From G965197405 sp965197405 (lineage in GTDB: Bacteria > Chloroflexota > Dehalococcoidia > Lucifugimonadales > JAGWBF01), in assembly GCA_965197405.1 (NCBI GenBank), contig OZ240206.1:2852001-2916000 (forward strand): a stretch of DNA of 64,000 bases, in the 5' to 3' direction. Below the pieces are notes generated by a model. That model saw only the letters and a list, made by a program, of their open reading frames with translations, was not told the origin of the DNA and made no database searches. Below are positions 43,815 to 53,043 of this stretch, one piece after another. The stretch's first letter is position 1; each line of letters begins with the position of its first letter. Both the position numbers and the translations under genes were made by a program.

Positions 43815-44147
43815 ATGCCCCAGCGAAGCAAATCTCGGCGAACAGCATCCCGACAGACCCAGCTAGGCCAGCGCAAGAAAAGGCAACAGAGGGGTCCTTC
43901 GGGTATTCCTACCGTCCCCCCGGTTCCGGAGGTGGAGGAAGCCAAGAATGGGACTCCGCCTCCGGCTGAAAACCGCCCCGACGCCGTGAGACTCGAGCCT
44001 GCCGCAGCCCAGCGACCCTCTCCCGGCAGGCAGGCCGCGCCGCAGCCGCGAGTCTACAACTACGTAAGGCCGGAGATAAGGCGAATCTTCGGGTTCGCGG
44101 CAGTGGTCTTGGTCGTACTCATCGCACTCAGCTTCGTTCTGAATTAG
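43815..44147 (+). CDS. small single-pass membrane protein, unknown function
   Basis: 110 aa. A basic N-terminus (PQRSKSRRTASRQTQLGQRKKRQQR), a Pro-rich middle and one C-terminal helix (IFGFAAVVLVVLIALSFVLN). The ATG at 43815 follows GGAGAGG. It appears to be a cytoplasm-facing, tail-anchored protein. It lies between xer and uvrC, 8 nt before uvrC, so is probably co-transcribed. I do not recognise a family. Confidence 0.6.
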   Translation: MPQRSKSRRTASRQTQLGQRKKRQQRGPSGIPTVPPVPEVEEAKNGTPPPAENRPDAVRLEPAAAQRPSPGRQAAPQPRVYNYVRPEIRRIFGFAAVVLVVLIALSFVLN

Positions 44148-44155
44148 AACTCTCC

Positions 44156-46042
44156 ATGGAACAGAAGGACTTCGCCTACAGGCTGAGGATTACCCCGGAG
44201 AAGCCCGGCATCTACATGATGAAAGATGCCAAAGACAAAGTCCTCTACGTGGGCAAGGCCAACAGCCTCAGAAACCGTATCCGCTCCTACTTCGGCTCTC
44301 CCCATAACCTCGCCCCCAAGATACAGAGGATGGTCTCGAAGGTCGTTGACTTCGAGTTCATCGTGACCGATTCCGAGGCCGAAGCCCTCATCCTCGAATG
44401 TACCCTCATCAAGAAGCTCCGGCCCACCTACAACGCCCGTCTCAAGGACGATAAGAGCTATCCATATCTCAAGATAGACCTGAAAGAGGACTTCCCCCAG
44501 GTGTACATCACCCGTCGGGTTGCGCAGGACGGCGCCAGGTACTTCGGCCCCTTTGCCACCGTGGGAAGCATACGGAGGACCATGGACTTGCTGAAGAAGC
44601 TGTTCCCCTATCGCTCCTGCACGAAGGTGATAACAGGCAAAGACTCGCGACCCTGCCTGGAGTACTATATAAACCGGTGCGTCGCCCCCTGCATCGGCTT
44701 GGTGGACCGGGACGAGTACCATGAGGTCATAAACCAAGTGGTGATGTTCATGGATGGCGACACCGATGCGATAGTCGAAGAGGTCCGCCACAAGATGGAA
44801 GGGGCCTCGGAAAACATGGAGTTCGAGAGGGCCGCAGTGCTCAGGGACCAGATTCGCAGCATCCAGCAGGTCATAGAGGAGCAGCGCATAAAGGTGGCGT
44901 CCAATGCCAACCATGACCTGGACGCTATAGCGATGGCCGAGGGGGAAGACGAGGCCTGGGTAGAAATCTTTTTCATCCGCCAGGGCAAGCTCATAGGTCG
45001 GGACCATTTCATCATGGAGGGGACCCAGGATGACCCTCCGGGGCATATCCTGGCGGAGTTCATAAAACAGTACTACCAGTCGGCTTCCTTCATCCCACCG
45101 CGAGTTGTCCTCCAGTACCTCTTGGAGGACGAGAAGCTGATTCAGGACTGGCTCAAGGAGAAGCAAGGCCGCTCCGTCACCCTGGCCCGTCCCATGAGGG
45201 GTGAACAGCACAAGCTGATCAAGATGGTAGCGGAGAACGCCGCCCAGGGCCTTGTCCAGAGGCGGGCCAAGTGGCTGTCCAATACCAGTGCGGTCCAGCA
45301 GGCTAGGGCAGAGCTTCAAGAGGAGCTCAACCTGCCAGACCTCCCCTCGCGAATAGAGTGCTATGACATCTCCAACATCCAGGGCACCAACTCGGTGGGC
45401 AGCATGGTGACTTTCCAGGACGGCTTCCCCAAGCCCGCCCACTACCGGCGCTTCCAGATCAAGACCGTTGACGGCATAAACGACTATGCCATGATGCAAG
45501 AGGTGTTGCGCCGCCGCTTCAAGCGTCTTGCAGCCCTCAGAGGTAAGAGGCGAGGCCATGAAAGCGAGGAGAAGCCTGAAGGAGAGGCCACCACTCAGAG
45601 CGAAGAGAGTTGGGGGATTGTACCGGACCTAGTGCTCATTGACGGGGGTAAAGGCCACCTCTCGGCGGCGCTGGAGGTATTTCTGGAGTTAGGCATAGAC
45701 TTCATACCCTTGGCTTCCATCGCCAAAGAGAACGAATGGCTGTTTGTACCCCAGACCCTTGAGCCTATTGTCCTGGCCCCCAACTCCCAGGCCCTCTATC
45801 TGGTGCAGCGCATACGGGACGAAGCCCACCGCTTTGCCATCACCTACCACCGCAAGCGTCGCAGCAAGGCTGCCGTAGCCTCGTCCGTTGACCTCGTGCC
45901 CGGAATCGGCCCAAAGAGGAAGCGTATGCTCATGCGGCGCTTCGGCTCCATAAAGGGCATAAAAGAGGCAGCTGTAGATGACATCGCCGCCGTACCTGGA
46001 ATGACTCGCTCCCTGGCGACCAAACTCAAAGAGTCCCTCTAA
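44156..46042 (+). CDS. uvrC: excinuclease ABC subunit C
   Basis: 628 aa. It makes both incisions in nucleotide excision repair. GIY-YIG nuclease domain at the N-terminus (KPGIYMMKDAKDKVLYVGKANSLRNRIRSYF), UVR domain in the middle (EEVRHKMEGASENMEFERAAVLRDQIRSI), RNase H-like second nuclease (CYDISNIQGTNSVGSMVTFQDG), and C-terminal helix-hairpin-helix (VPGIGPKRKRMLMRRFGSIKGIKEA). Length and order are standard. It follows the small membrane gene by 8 nt. Confidence 0.96.
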   Translation: MEQKDFAYRLRITPEKPGIYMMKDAKDKVLYVGKANSLRNRIRSYFGSPHNLAPKIQRMVSKVVDFEFIVTDSEAEALILECTLIKKLRPTYNARLKDDKSYPYLKIDLKEDFPQVYITRRVAQDGARYFGPFATVGSIRRTMDLLKKLFPYRSCTKVITGKDSRPCLEYYINRCVAPCIGLVDRDEYHEVINQVVMFMDGDTDAIVEEVRHKMEGASENMEFERAAVLRDQIRSIQQVIEEQRIKVASNANHDLDAIAMAEGEDEAWVEIFFIRQGKLIGRDHFIMEGTQDDPPGHILAEFIKQYYQSASFIPPRVVLQYLLEDEKLIQDWLKEKQGRSVTLARPMRGEQHKLIKMVAENAAQGLVQRRAKWLSNTSAVQQARAELQEELNLPDLPSRIECYDISNIQGTNSVGSMVTFQDGFPKPAHYRRFQIKTVDGINDYAMMQEVLRRRFKRLAALRGKRRGHESEEKPEGEATTQSEESWGIVPDLVLIDGGKGHLSAALEVFLELGIDFIPLASIAKENEWLFVPQTLEPIVLAPNSQALYLVQRIRDEAHRFAITYHRKRRSKAAVASSVDLVPGIGPKRKRMLMRRFGSIKGIKEAAVDDIAAVPGMTRSLATKLKESL

Positions 46043-46146
46043 CCTCCTTTCCCTCAAATTCTGTTACATTTCTACTCGATTACTCCTTGACCTCTCTCCC
46101 GGTTTTATGTAATGTGTACTTACAGGAATTAAGAGGAGTACACAAT

Positions 46147-46758
46147 ATGTCTCTGAAGGTCTCCATCAGCCTGCCGGGTAATACTGTCATAACCTTCGAG
46201 GCCAGCGAGCCTGAGGTCTTCCGAGAAGTGGTGGGCATCGCGCTGAAGGAGTTGCCCAGGGACCTCATTCAAATGCAGATGGGGCAGACGCAGGTGGGAC
46301 AGCAGACACAGCTGGCGGGTACTATCTCGAGTACAGTATCGCAAGAGGTGGAGACCGAAGGTAAAAATGTAACTCAAGTACCCATTACCTCTGAGGGTAC
46401 GGGGGATCCGGAGAGCCAACCTGCCGGTACTGGTACACCCGGGCAGCCTGAGCAAGGGACGGAGGCTGAGCAATCCTTTGCCCGGTACTGCAACGCCCTC
46501 GCCCCCGTGGGGGACATGCGCCGGGTTGTCGCAGCCGCCGAAGCCGCCCGGAGTCTGCTTGGCATGGAGGCCGTCTCCGAGAGAGAGCTTGCACGCCTGT
46601 TCGACCTTGCGGGATGGCATCAGCCCTCCGACTTCCTCCAGACGATTCGTAACGCCGCCAGGAGCAAGTTCCGCTGGCTGGAACGAGTACCCGGTTCCCC
46701 GGGCTACTACACTGTAACTGAAGAGGGCAGGTCCGCGGTGATAGGCCCCGGTGAGTAG
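46147..46758 (+). CDS. uncharacterised protein with C-terminal winged-helix-like part
   Basis: 203 aa. N-terminal beta-rich MSLKVSISLPGNTVITFEASEPEVFREVV, a low-complexity Gln/Thr/Glu-rich linker (about residues 55-120), and a helical C-terminus ERELARLFDLAGWHQPSDFLQTIRNAARSKFRWLERVPGSPGYYTVTEEGR that reads like a winged helix. The start follows AAGAGGAG. I do not recognise a family; a nucleic-acid-binding role is only a guess. Confidence 0.6.
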   Translation: MSLKVSISLPGNTVITFEASEPEVFREVVGIALKELPRDLIQMQMGQTQVGQQTQLAGTISSTVSQEVETEGKNVTQVPITSEGTGDPESQPAGTGTPGQPEQGTEAEQSFARYCNALAPVGDMRRVVAAAEAARSLLGMEAVSERELARLFDLAGWHQPSDFLQTIRNAARSKFRWLERVPGSPGYYTVTEEGRSAVIGPGE

Positions 46759-46773
46759 GAATAACGCCGCTTC

Positions 46774-46942
46774 CTAAGCGGGTGTTTTCAGAGCAATTGC
46801 GGCCCATCCCTGTCATTCCGAACGGAGTGAGGAATCTAAAATGCTTGGGCGACAGCACGGCCAAGAAAGCAAGGATTTTAGACCCTTCGCTTCGCTCAGG
46901 GTGACAAGCGACCGGTTGCGAGGACTTATCAAACACCCTCTA
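46774..46942. repeat. MITE-like element carrying a type A repeat
   Basis: Left CTAAGCGGGTGTTTTCAGAG and right, inverted, TTAGAGGGTGTTTGATAAG resemble the MITE ends. Inside lies type A repeat copy 3 (46812-46905). It abuts MITE copy 3. Confidence 0.55.
46812..46905. repeat. palindromic repeat, type A copy 3
   Basis: Starts GTCATTCCGAACGGAGTGAGG and ends TTCGCTTCGCTCAGGGTGAC. It is less symmetrical than the other copies and lies within the flanking MITE-like ends. Confidence 0.65.
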
Positions 46943-47079
46943 AAAAGGTGTTTTCAAAGCCCCTTCTCCCCTTGCGGGAGAAGGCTGGGATGAGGGGCGT
47001 CAGAAGAATCACCCTCACCTCAATCCTCTCCCATCGAGGGAGAGGAGGGCCGAGCAGGACTTGTGAAACACCCTCTAAC
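46941..47079. repeat. MITE-like element, copy 3
   Basis: Begins AAAAAGGTGTTTTCAAAGCC and ends TTGTGAAACACCCTCTAA, with the interior blocks CGGGAGAAGG and CTCTCCCATCGAGGGAGAGG of copies 1 and 2. It lies in the 46759-47087 non-coding interval after the winged-helix-like gene. Confidence 0.68.
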
Positions 47080-47087
47080 TTTACCGC

Positions 47088-47966
47088 CTAGCTCTGGCGA
47101 ATGTACTTGTCCACGCTCTTCTCGCCCGTTAACGCCAGGTATATGTCCTTGTGGGAGTCCACCCACAAGCCGTGGGCCGAGCGGGAGTCCCAACTGGCAA
47201 GTACCCCGCCCTGCTTGTCCAGTACACTTATTTGTGGCGGCGAGTCGTCGGTTGCCAGCTGGCTCACGTAGAAGACATCATCGCTGTCGAGAGAGATGTC
47301 GGTGGGCCGCTGTACGTCGGTCCACATGGTGATGTACCGGCCGTCCGGAGAGAAGACCTGGATGCGGCTGTTCTCCCGGTCGCACACGTAGACCTGTCCA
47401 TCTCCGTCCACCAGGATGCTGTGGGGCAGGTGAAACTCGTTGGGTCCGGCCTTACCAGGCTCGCCCCAAGAGGCTATCAGGTGGCCGTCAGCCGAGAAGC
47501 GGTGCACACGGCTGTTGCGGTAGCCATCGGAGACGTACAAGTCTCCCGAGGGAGCAGGGACCAGCTCTGTGGGGTAGTTGAAGGGGCCGGCGGCCCTGGG
47601 CACCAGGTCACCGGGGTTCTCACACCCTGTGTCCGAGTGTACACCCCGTTGGCCCAGCACCTGGAGGGGCTTGCCGTCGAGGGTGAACTTCAGCGCCACT
47701 GAGTCGTCGCGGTCGGTCAGGTAGGCAACGTCGTCGGCGATGTAGATGCCGTGGGGGTTGGTGATCGCCCCAATACCCCATGAGCTGAGGTAATTGCCCT
47801 CCCGGTCGAATACCAGCACCGGGGGGTCTTTGCGCTGGAAGACGTAGACCCGGTCCTCGGAATCGGTGGCCACTGCGCTGACCACTCCGAAATCCTCGCC
47901 CTCGGGCAGCCTGGCCCAGTCCTGGACTAACCTGTAGGTGTGTTTACCAGTCCCTACGGTGGTCAT
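47088..47966 (-). CDS. NHL-repeat beta-propeller protein
   Basis: 292 aa. Repeated blades of NHL type: VSAVATDSEDRVYVFQRKDPPVLVFDREGNYLSSWG, GIYIADDVAYLTDRDDSVALKFTLDGKPLQVLG, LYVSDGYRNSRVHRFSADGHLIASWG and VYVCDRENSRIQVFSPDGRYITMW. It is similar in layout to peptidylglycine alpha-amidating-lyase-type NHL proteins but lacks a signal peptide. The start at 47966 is chosen after the N-terminal extension was judged non-homologous. The partner or substrate is unknown. Confidence 0.78.
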   Translation of the reverse strand: MTTVGTGKHTYRLVQDWARLPEGEDFGVVSAVATDSEDRVYVFQRKDPPVLVFDREGNYLSSWGIGAITNPHGIYIADDVAYLTDRDDSVALKFTLDGKPLQVLGQRGVHSDTGCENPGDLVPRAAGPFNYPTELVPAPSGDLYVSDGYRNSRVHRFSADGHLIASWGEPGKAGPNEFHLPHSILVDGDGQVYVCDRENSRIQVFSPDGRYITMWTDVQRPTDISLDSDDVFYVSQLATDDSPPQISVLDKQGGVLASWDSRSAHGLWVDSHKDIYLALTGEKSVDKYIRQS

Positions 47967-48146
47967 TTTGCTGTTACCTCCTTCCTGCATTTCTTCGGCC
48001 TGTACCTCTTCGGGATGATACCACTACAAGACGGCTATCACAATAACTATCCGTGTACCCTGAATCTCTACCATGTAGTCTGCGCCGGGGGTGGAGCGGG
48101 TCGCGATAGTCAGCCCACAGGCTTTGCAAGCCGGTAGCTCCATTGC

Positions 48147-48322
48147 GTTTTAGGTGGTTTGGCGTGGCAATGTGTCATTCCGAACGAAGCGAAGCGGAGT
48201 GAGGAATCTAAGAAGCCCGTCCTCGAAGGCATAGTTCTTAGATTCCTCTCTGCGCTCGGAATGACATGATGCACGGCACGCGGCAGAGGAAACTCAACCA
48301 CCTGAATGAAAACGCCACCGCG
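48147..48322. mobile_element. 176-bp non-coding insert between 18-bp direct repeats
   Basis: AGCCGGTAGCTCCATTGC occurs at 48129-48146 and again at 48323-48340. Between them, near-inverted ends GTTTTAGGTGGTTTGG and CAACCACCTGAATGAAAAC enclose type A repeat copy 4. It looks like a small inserted element with a target-site duplication, though an 18-bp duplication is long. Confidence 0.5.
48174..48265. repeat. palindromic repeat, type A copy 4
   Basis: GTCATTCCGAACGAAGCGAAG... to ...CTGCGCTCGGAATGAC; carries the inverted AATCTAAGAA/TTCTTAGATT core. Confidence 0.7.
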
Positions 48323-48450
48323 AGCCGGTAGCTCCATTGCCTGAAGGCACGTTAAGGTATATAGTGTCTGTCTTAGATTCACCAAGACGGAAGAAACTAC
48401 GCGTCATCCTCTAAAAAGGTACTCCCCCTGGAAAGGTTGCCTTAGCACAG

Positions 48451-49779
48451 ATGAGCCAGTACCTGAGAGCGCTATTTCCCGCACAGGGCATATTCTATGG
48501 CTGGAAGCTGGTAGGCCTCTCAGTGCTCGTGGTTGGCGTGGCTACCGCGCCCATATGGGGCGGGGTGGGCGTTTGGGTTAAAGCCCTGGAGCAACAGTTT
48601 GGCTGGAGCCGGACCCAGCTAACCGGCGCCTTCTCATTGGCGCAGCTTCAGGGCAGCATCCTGGGGCCTATCATCGGGTTCGTCATAGACCGTATAGGGA
48701 CGCGGCGTACCGTCCTATTCGGACTCCTGCTGGTAGGTCTTGGGTTCGTCCTCTTCAGCCAGACCAGCAACCTGCCGATGTTTTATATCGCCTTCGGATT
48801 CATCATGGTGGGGTCCGCGTCAGGTACATGGCTCCCGATGATGACGGCGTTGAACAAGTGGTTCGTGCGCAAGCGCACCACCGCTATGGCGATAGCCGGC
48901 GAGGGTTACTTTCTGGGTGGGATCGTCCTGGTACCGGCGCTGGCCTGGGCGGTAGTACCGGAACATGCAGGCTGGCGGATTACCGCGCTGGGGATAGGGA
49001 TTATATTTCTGGTATTCGCCTGGCCCGTAACCCGCTTGATACGCAATTCTCCGGAAGAATCGGGCGACTACCCCGACGGTGACCCACCTCCCGGTTCGTC
49101 AATAGCCGAGCAGGCTGCCGAGGCGGACCCGGAAATGCGACAAGAACCGCAGTTCACGGCCCGTCAGGCGGTACGCACCCCCGCCTTCTGGTTCATTACC
49201 CTCGGCCAGGGCCTCTCGGTTATGCTTACGGCGACCATTATTGTGCATCTGGTGCCGATGCTGACCGACCAGGGGATTTCCCTACAGATGGCGTCCTTTG
49301 TCTGGTCGGTGCAAATGGTCTTCGGCGCGGTGTTCCAGATCGTGGGAGGCATTGCGGGTGACCGGGTGCCCAAAAACATAGCCCTTGCCTTCTTCGTGGC
49401 CATACAGGCGGGTACATTCGGGATGGCGGTCCTGATACATGATGTCCCCATGGCAATGCTGTTCGGAGTGCTGTATGGAGTGGGTTTTGGTGGGAGCAAT
49501 CCGTTGGCCACGGCCATCCGGGGCGACTACTTCGGACAGAGGGCTTTCGGCACCATAACGGGACTTTCGATGGCGCCGATGTTCATATTCATGCTGCTGG
49601 CGCCCATCTTCGCGGCCGCCGTGTTCGATGCACGGGGCAGCTATTTCTTCCCCTTTGTCGTGTTGGCAGCGCTGGGCGGACTGGGCGCCGTCTTCTTCTT
49701 GCTGGCAAAGAGACCGGTATATGTGGGTGCCAGTCAGAGTACCATTGAGGAGGGTATCCGCCCTTCGGATGCGCTGTAG
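48451..49779 (+). CDS. MFS transporter, OFA/monocarboxylate type (12 TM)
   Basis: 442 aa. IFYGWKLVGLSVLVVGVATAPIWGGVGVWVKALEQQFGWSRTQLTGAFSLAQLQGSILGPIIGFVIDRIGTRRTVLFG gives helices 1-2 with the MFS loop. A central hydrophilic stretch (about residues 205-235) separates two six-helix halves. The FGWSR motif is typical of the oxalate:formate antiporter / monocarboxylate group. The substrate is unknown, perhaps an organic acid. It is a lone gene. Confidence 0.83.
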   Translation: MSQYLRALFPAQGIFYGWKLVGLSVLVVGVATAPIWGGVGVWVKALEQQFGWSRTQLTGAFSLAQLQGSILGPIIGFVIDRIGTRRTVLFGLLLVGLGFVLFSQTSNLPMFYIAFGFIMVGSASGTWLPMMTALNKWFVRKRTTAMAIAGEGYFLGGIVLVPALAWAVVPEHAGWRITALGIGIIFLVFAWPVTRLIRNSPEESGDYPDGDPPPGSSIAEQAAEADPEMRQEPQFTARQAVRTPAFWFITLGQGLSVMLTATIIVHLVPMLTDQGISLQMASFVWSVQMVFGAVFQIVGGIAGDRVPKNIALAFFVAIQAGTFGMAVLIHDVPMAMLFGVLYGVGFGGSNPLATAIRGDYFGQRAFGTITGLSMAPMFIFMLLAPIFAAAVFDARGSYFFPFVVLAALGGLGAVFFLLAKRPVYVGASQSTIEEGIRPSDAL

Positions 49780-49951
49780 CCCTTCGTGGGTCTGCCGAGA
49801 CGTGACCTCACCAGGCGCGTTCTCTCTTGACCTGTAAGTTCCAGGATAGGGGTCCTTGAGCCGCCCGTCACGTTATGTCAATCCCTGCGGGGAAGGTAGC
49901 AAGCTAAGGGGAGAAGGGGGGCTGTGCAGTGAGCGAAGGATGCCCTTTTTA

Positions 49952-51109
49952 TCACCACTGGACGAACATGGGCATCACGACGTGAACGTAGCTGTCGGAA
50001 CTGATGGGCCTGAAGACTCCAGGGCTGGATGACGTAGTAGTTTCCAGGGCTATCTCGCCCTTTTCCATCACTGATAGCACATCGAGCAGGTACTTGCTGT
50101 TGAAGGCGATTTTGGACTCTTCGCCTTCTATGATGGTATCCACCTCGTCCAGGTTATCGCCTATCTCCTCGGCCTTGGCTGAAATTACCACTTTACCGGT
50201 ATTGGCTTCCGCGCTTGAGTCGGAAGAGCCCTCCTGACCCGGCAACATCTGGAGCCTGATAATTCCACTTCCATCGCGAGCAAAGATAGCCGAGCTTCTG
50301 GCCGCTCTCAGCAGGTCCTGGAGGTCGAAGACGGTACGCGTCTGGTAGCTCTCGGGTATAAGCTGGGAGTAGCTGGGGAATGTGCCCTGGATAAGCTGGG
50401 ATACTACCTCGATGCCCTTCAAATGAAACATCACCTGGCCCTTGGCGGGGGTCATCATTATTTCCACCGGGCTATCCTGGTCGCCGAGGAAGCGGTTAAG
50501 CTCGTTGAGGGTCCTGGCAGGAATGATGATGCTGATGGGCTCTTCCGCAGGTTCAACGAGCTGGCCGCGGTGTACCGCCAGTCGGAACCCGTCGGCAGCG
50601 GCCATGGTGAACTGTTGGCCCTCCAACTCCAGCTTCACACCCGTCAGCACCGGCCGGGACTCTTCCGTAGCGGCGGCAAACACTACCTGGTTTATCGCCG
50701 TTTTAAGCGCCTGGGACTCTATTTTTGCCGCGAGCCCTTCCTCTACTACAGGGATCGGAGGGAACTCCTCGGCGTCCGTGCCGTTAATACGCGCCTCGGC
50801 CCGTGCGCACGTCAACTGCACAGACTTGGTCTGCGCTGTCATGGCCATGTCTATGCGCTCCGAGGGCAGAGAGGCCACAAACTCGGTAAGGAGCCGTGCG
50901 GGTATGGTAATCGAGCCCTCTTCCTCGACCATTGCGCCTATCCAGGTGGTAATAGCTATCTCGAGGTTGGTGGCCGACAGCTTGAGCATACCCTGGTCTG
51001 TGGCAAGCAGCACGTTTTGGGTTATGGGCAAGGTGGTCCTGGTGGCCACTGCCCTCCCGACTATGGCAAGGCCCCTGCTAAGGTTCTCTTGTAGGCAGGA
51101 CAGTCTCAT
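49952..51109 (-). CDS. dnaN: DNA polymerase III sliding clamp (beta subunit)
   Basis: 385 aa, three repeated clamp domains. MRLSCLQENLSRGLAIVGRAVATRTTLPITQNVLLATDQGMLKL begins domain I; GVKLELEGQQFTMAAADGFRLAVHRG lies in domain II; the C-terminus PISSDSYVHVVMPMFVQW ends in the usual VMPM motif. It clamps the polymerase to DNA. The ATG at 51109 is chosen by family match; the frame extends to 51124. No dnaA, recF or gyrB lies beside it, so it is detached from the classical origin cluster. Confidence 0.95.
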   Translation of the reverse strand: MRLSCLQENLSRGLAIVGRAVATRTTLPITQNVLLATDQGMLKLSATNLEIAITTWIGAMVEEEGSITIPARLLTEFVASLPSERIDMAMTAQTKSVQLTCARAEARINGTDAEEFPPIPVVEEGLAAKIESQALKTAINQVVFAAATEESRPVLTGVKLELEGQQFTMAAADGFRLAVHRGQLVEPAEEPISIIIPARTLNELNRFLGDQDSPVEIMMTPAKGQVMFHLKGIEVVSQLIQGTFPSYSQLIPESYQTRTVFDLQDLLRAARSSAIFARDGSGIIRLQMLPGQEGSSDSSAEANTGKVVISAKAEEIGDNLDEVDTIIEGEESKIAFNSKYLLDVLSVMEKGEIALETTTSSSPGVFRPISSDSYVHVVMPMFVQW

Positions 51110-51280
51110 TTCCTGCTCCCTCACTGTGGTGGAGTGCAGTATAAGGGCTTCTGCGCTTCAGCGTCAACGAGATTCTCGACCTCTTAGAGACAATTATAAA
51201 GGACTGGCCTAGCAACTCTCTCCAGGCCAGCCCTCTTCAAATCGGTCCTGTGACGGTATTGGGCTTGAAAGCTCTCTGGG

Positions 51281-51868
51281 TCATTCCTGGGCTAGCAGGA
51301 ATGCCACCAGCGCATCAACCTGATCGTCTGTGAGCTTCTCCACAATGGCCTTCGTCATCAGGCCCGCTGTGGCCCGCTCTACACCCTCTGCAACACGAAG
51401 TTCGGGGTCCATGATGGATTCCCTCAGATAGTCTTCCGCCGACATACTCGCCACCCTGTCAGTCGCATCCGAACCTATATGAGTATGGTCCGGCCCTATC
51501 AGCCCGGCTGCCTCGGGTATACCTTCGATGAAGTGACATTGATAGCACCAGAGGGCCTGTGGCGCCGCATTGGGCGGGACGTTCAGGTATAGCTCCCTAC
51601 CCTTCGCGACGAGGTCTTCACTACCATTCGAGGGCGGAGTTTCTAGCTGCGCTGGTGTGGTGACCGTTGGGGAGACGGTTGTACCAGTAGGGGATGGAGA
51701 GGTGGCAGCGGGTATCAAGGTAGCGGTGGGAGATAGAGAGGTGGCTGTGGGTTGGGTAGGGGCGGATGTAGTGCTAGTAGGAGAGGCGCCGCCATCACCA
51801 CCGCAGGCCGCAGCCAGCAGCAGCGAGAGACTGAGGGTACCCGCAGCGAGAAGGCCTCCTACTTTCAC
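51281..51868 (-). CDS. exported lipoprotein-anchored cytochrome c
   Basis: 195 aa. Signal peptide with lipobox LLAAAC, a Thr/Pro/Ser-rich linker to about residue 80, then one c-type haem site CYQCH (near residue 108) and a C-terminal helix with LTDDQVDALVAFLLAQ typical of cytochrome c. MTKAIVEK supplies a plausible axial Met. The GTG start follows a strong AAGGAGGTCAC. It probably carries electrons on the outer face of the membrane; partners are unknown. Confidence 0.82.
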   Translation of the reverse strand: MKVGGLLAAGTLSLSLLLAAACGGDGGASPTSTTSAPTQPTATSLSPTATLIPAATSPSPTGTTVSPTVTTPAQLETPPSNGSEDLVAKGRELYLNVPPNAAPQALWCYQCHFIEGIPEAAGLIGPDHTHIGSDATDRVASMSAEDYLRESIMDPELRVAEGVERATAGLMTKAIVEKLTDDQVDALVAFLLAQE

Positions 51869-51979
51869 GTGACCTCCTTGACACAGCAGTTGGCCCCGTG
51901 GGGCCGCTGCTTACTTCTATCACAACGATGAGAGGCATGTCAAGGAGGTATGTTTCGACGGGACTAGCCGGGGTATCTG

Positions 51980-52204
51980 CTAGCCCGCTCGCTTCACTTC
52001 GAGGGTCTCGCCCGGGGATAGGGCTACTCGCCGCACGCTGATTCCCAGCTTCAGGAGCCAGTAACCCAACGTGGCCTTGCTCACTCCCAGCTCCTCGGCG
52101 GTGACGGATAGCCCTTTTTCGTTCACCAACTCGGGAAGGAGCCGCTCCAAGGACCTCTGGTAAGTCTCCTCAACGCTCTGCATCAGCTTGGTCTTCCTAG
52201 CCAT
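51980..52204 (-). CDS. small helix-turn-helix DNA-binding protein
   Basis: 74 aa. MARKTKLMQSVEETYQRSLERLLPELVNEKGLSVTAEELGVSKATLGYWLLKLGISVRRV: the helix-turn-helix LSVTAEELGVSKATLGYWLLKLGI is clear. It resembles short Fis- or excisionase-like HTH proteins. The ATG at 52204 is preferred to the longer frame, whose N-terminus is AT-rich and without matches I know. A role as a regulator is inferred from the fold only. Confidence 0.65.
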   Translation of the reverse strand: MARKTKLMQSVEETYQRSLERLLPELVNEKGLSVTAEELGVSKATLGYWLLKLGISVRRVALSPGETLEVKRAG

Positions 52205-52332
52205 ATCTGTCTGCCTCCTTACTCCCTGTGTACTGGAAAGCATATTACCATATGCTCGGAAGTTTGTCAAGATTTGTCTATATAAAATCTTAAAAAAGTT
52301 TAAGAAAAGTTTAGAACACTCCAATTCTGCGA

Positions 52333-52788
52333 TTATTCAGCTACGAATATCCCTAAACTGGTCAGCCCGGTCACTATTCCTCCGGCTATCACAGCCCCCA
52401 AAACTATGGGGGGAAGGGCTCGCCAGAATGGTATTTCAAAGACCCAGGCGGCCAGACATCCCGTCCAGACTCCTGTCAAAGGAAGTGGTACGGATACCAG
52501 TACCAGTAACGCTAGGGGACCATAATTTTGAAACCTCTGTGCATTATGTCTCCTCAGCCGCTCACTGCGCCACATGATAAGCTTGCCCAGGGGATTTGGG
52601 GACCTGGTCACGAGGTATCCCAGCCAGGGCAACGCCAGTAGCAGGAATAGCGCCGGGACCAAGTTGCCTATGACCGCTATTGGCAGAACCCCGTACCAGG
52701 GTAAGCCATAGTGCTGTATTCCCAGGGGAATGGCTACCCGCAGTTCCCCCACGGGCATCATACTCCACAGGAAGGTAAAAATGTAGTC
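52333..52788 (-). CDS. small multidrug-export-type membrane protein (PF06695)
   Basis: 151 aa with about four helices. MDYIFTFLWSMMPVGELRVAIPLGIQHYGLPWYGVLPIAVIGNLVPALFLLLALPW and NPLGKLIMWRSERLRRHNAQRFQNYGPLALLVLVSVPLPLTGVWTGCLAAWVFEIPF match the putative small multidrug export protein family. The family name is historical; its substrate is not established. Met at 52788 gives the typical N-terminus. Confidence 0.78.
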   Translation of the reverse strand, partial: DYIFTFLWSMMPVGELRVAIPLGIQHYGLPWYGVLPIAVIGNLVPALFLLLALPWLGYLVTRSPNPLGKLIMWRSERLRRHNAQRFQNYGPLALLVLVSVPLPLTGVWTGCLAAWVFEIPFWRALPPIVLGAVIAGGIVTGLTSLGIFVAE

Positions 52789-53043
52789 CATGCGTGCACG
52801 CTCAGGAAAGTGAATGGTGGCCAACCCGTACTATACCGACTGCCAAAGGGTGGCGCAATGTCTAATGCCTGCGCTATTGAATGTGGACATGCGCCTCGAA
52901 CCGTAGTAACCTCATGGAGAATTATGAACGGGGATTATGGAAATGAGCTTGGGTGGCCTGGCCGGTTAAAGAAGGGCCGGCGCTGCCGATTGGCCCCCAT
53001 CCATGAGGTGCGGCGGGGCCGATGATGGATAAGGAGAGCTAGG

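Noticed and set aside
49952..51109. Replication origin near dnaN
   Set aside because: No dnaA, recF or gyrB genes and no cluster of DnaA boxes were seen around it.
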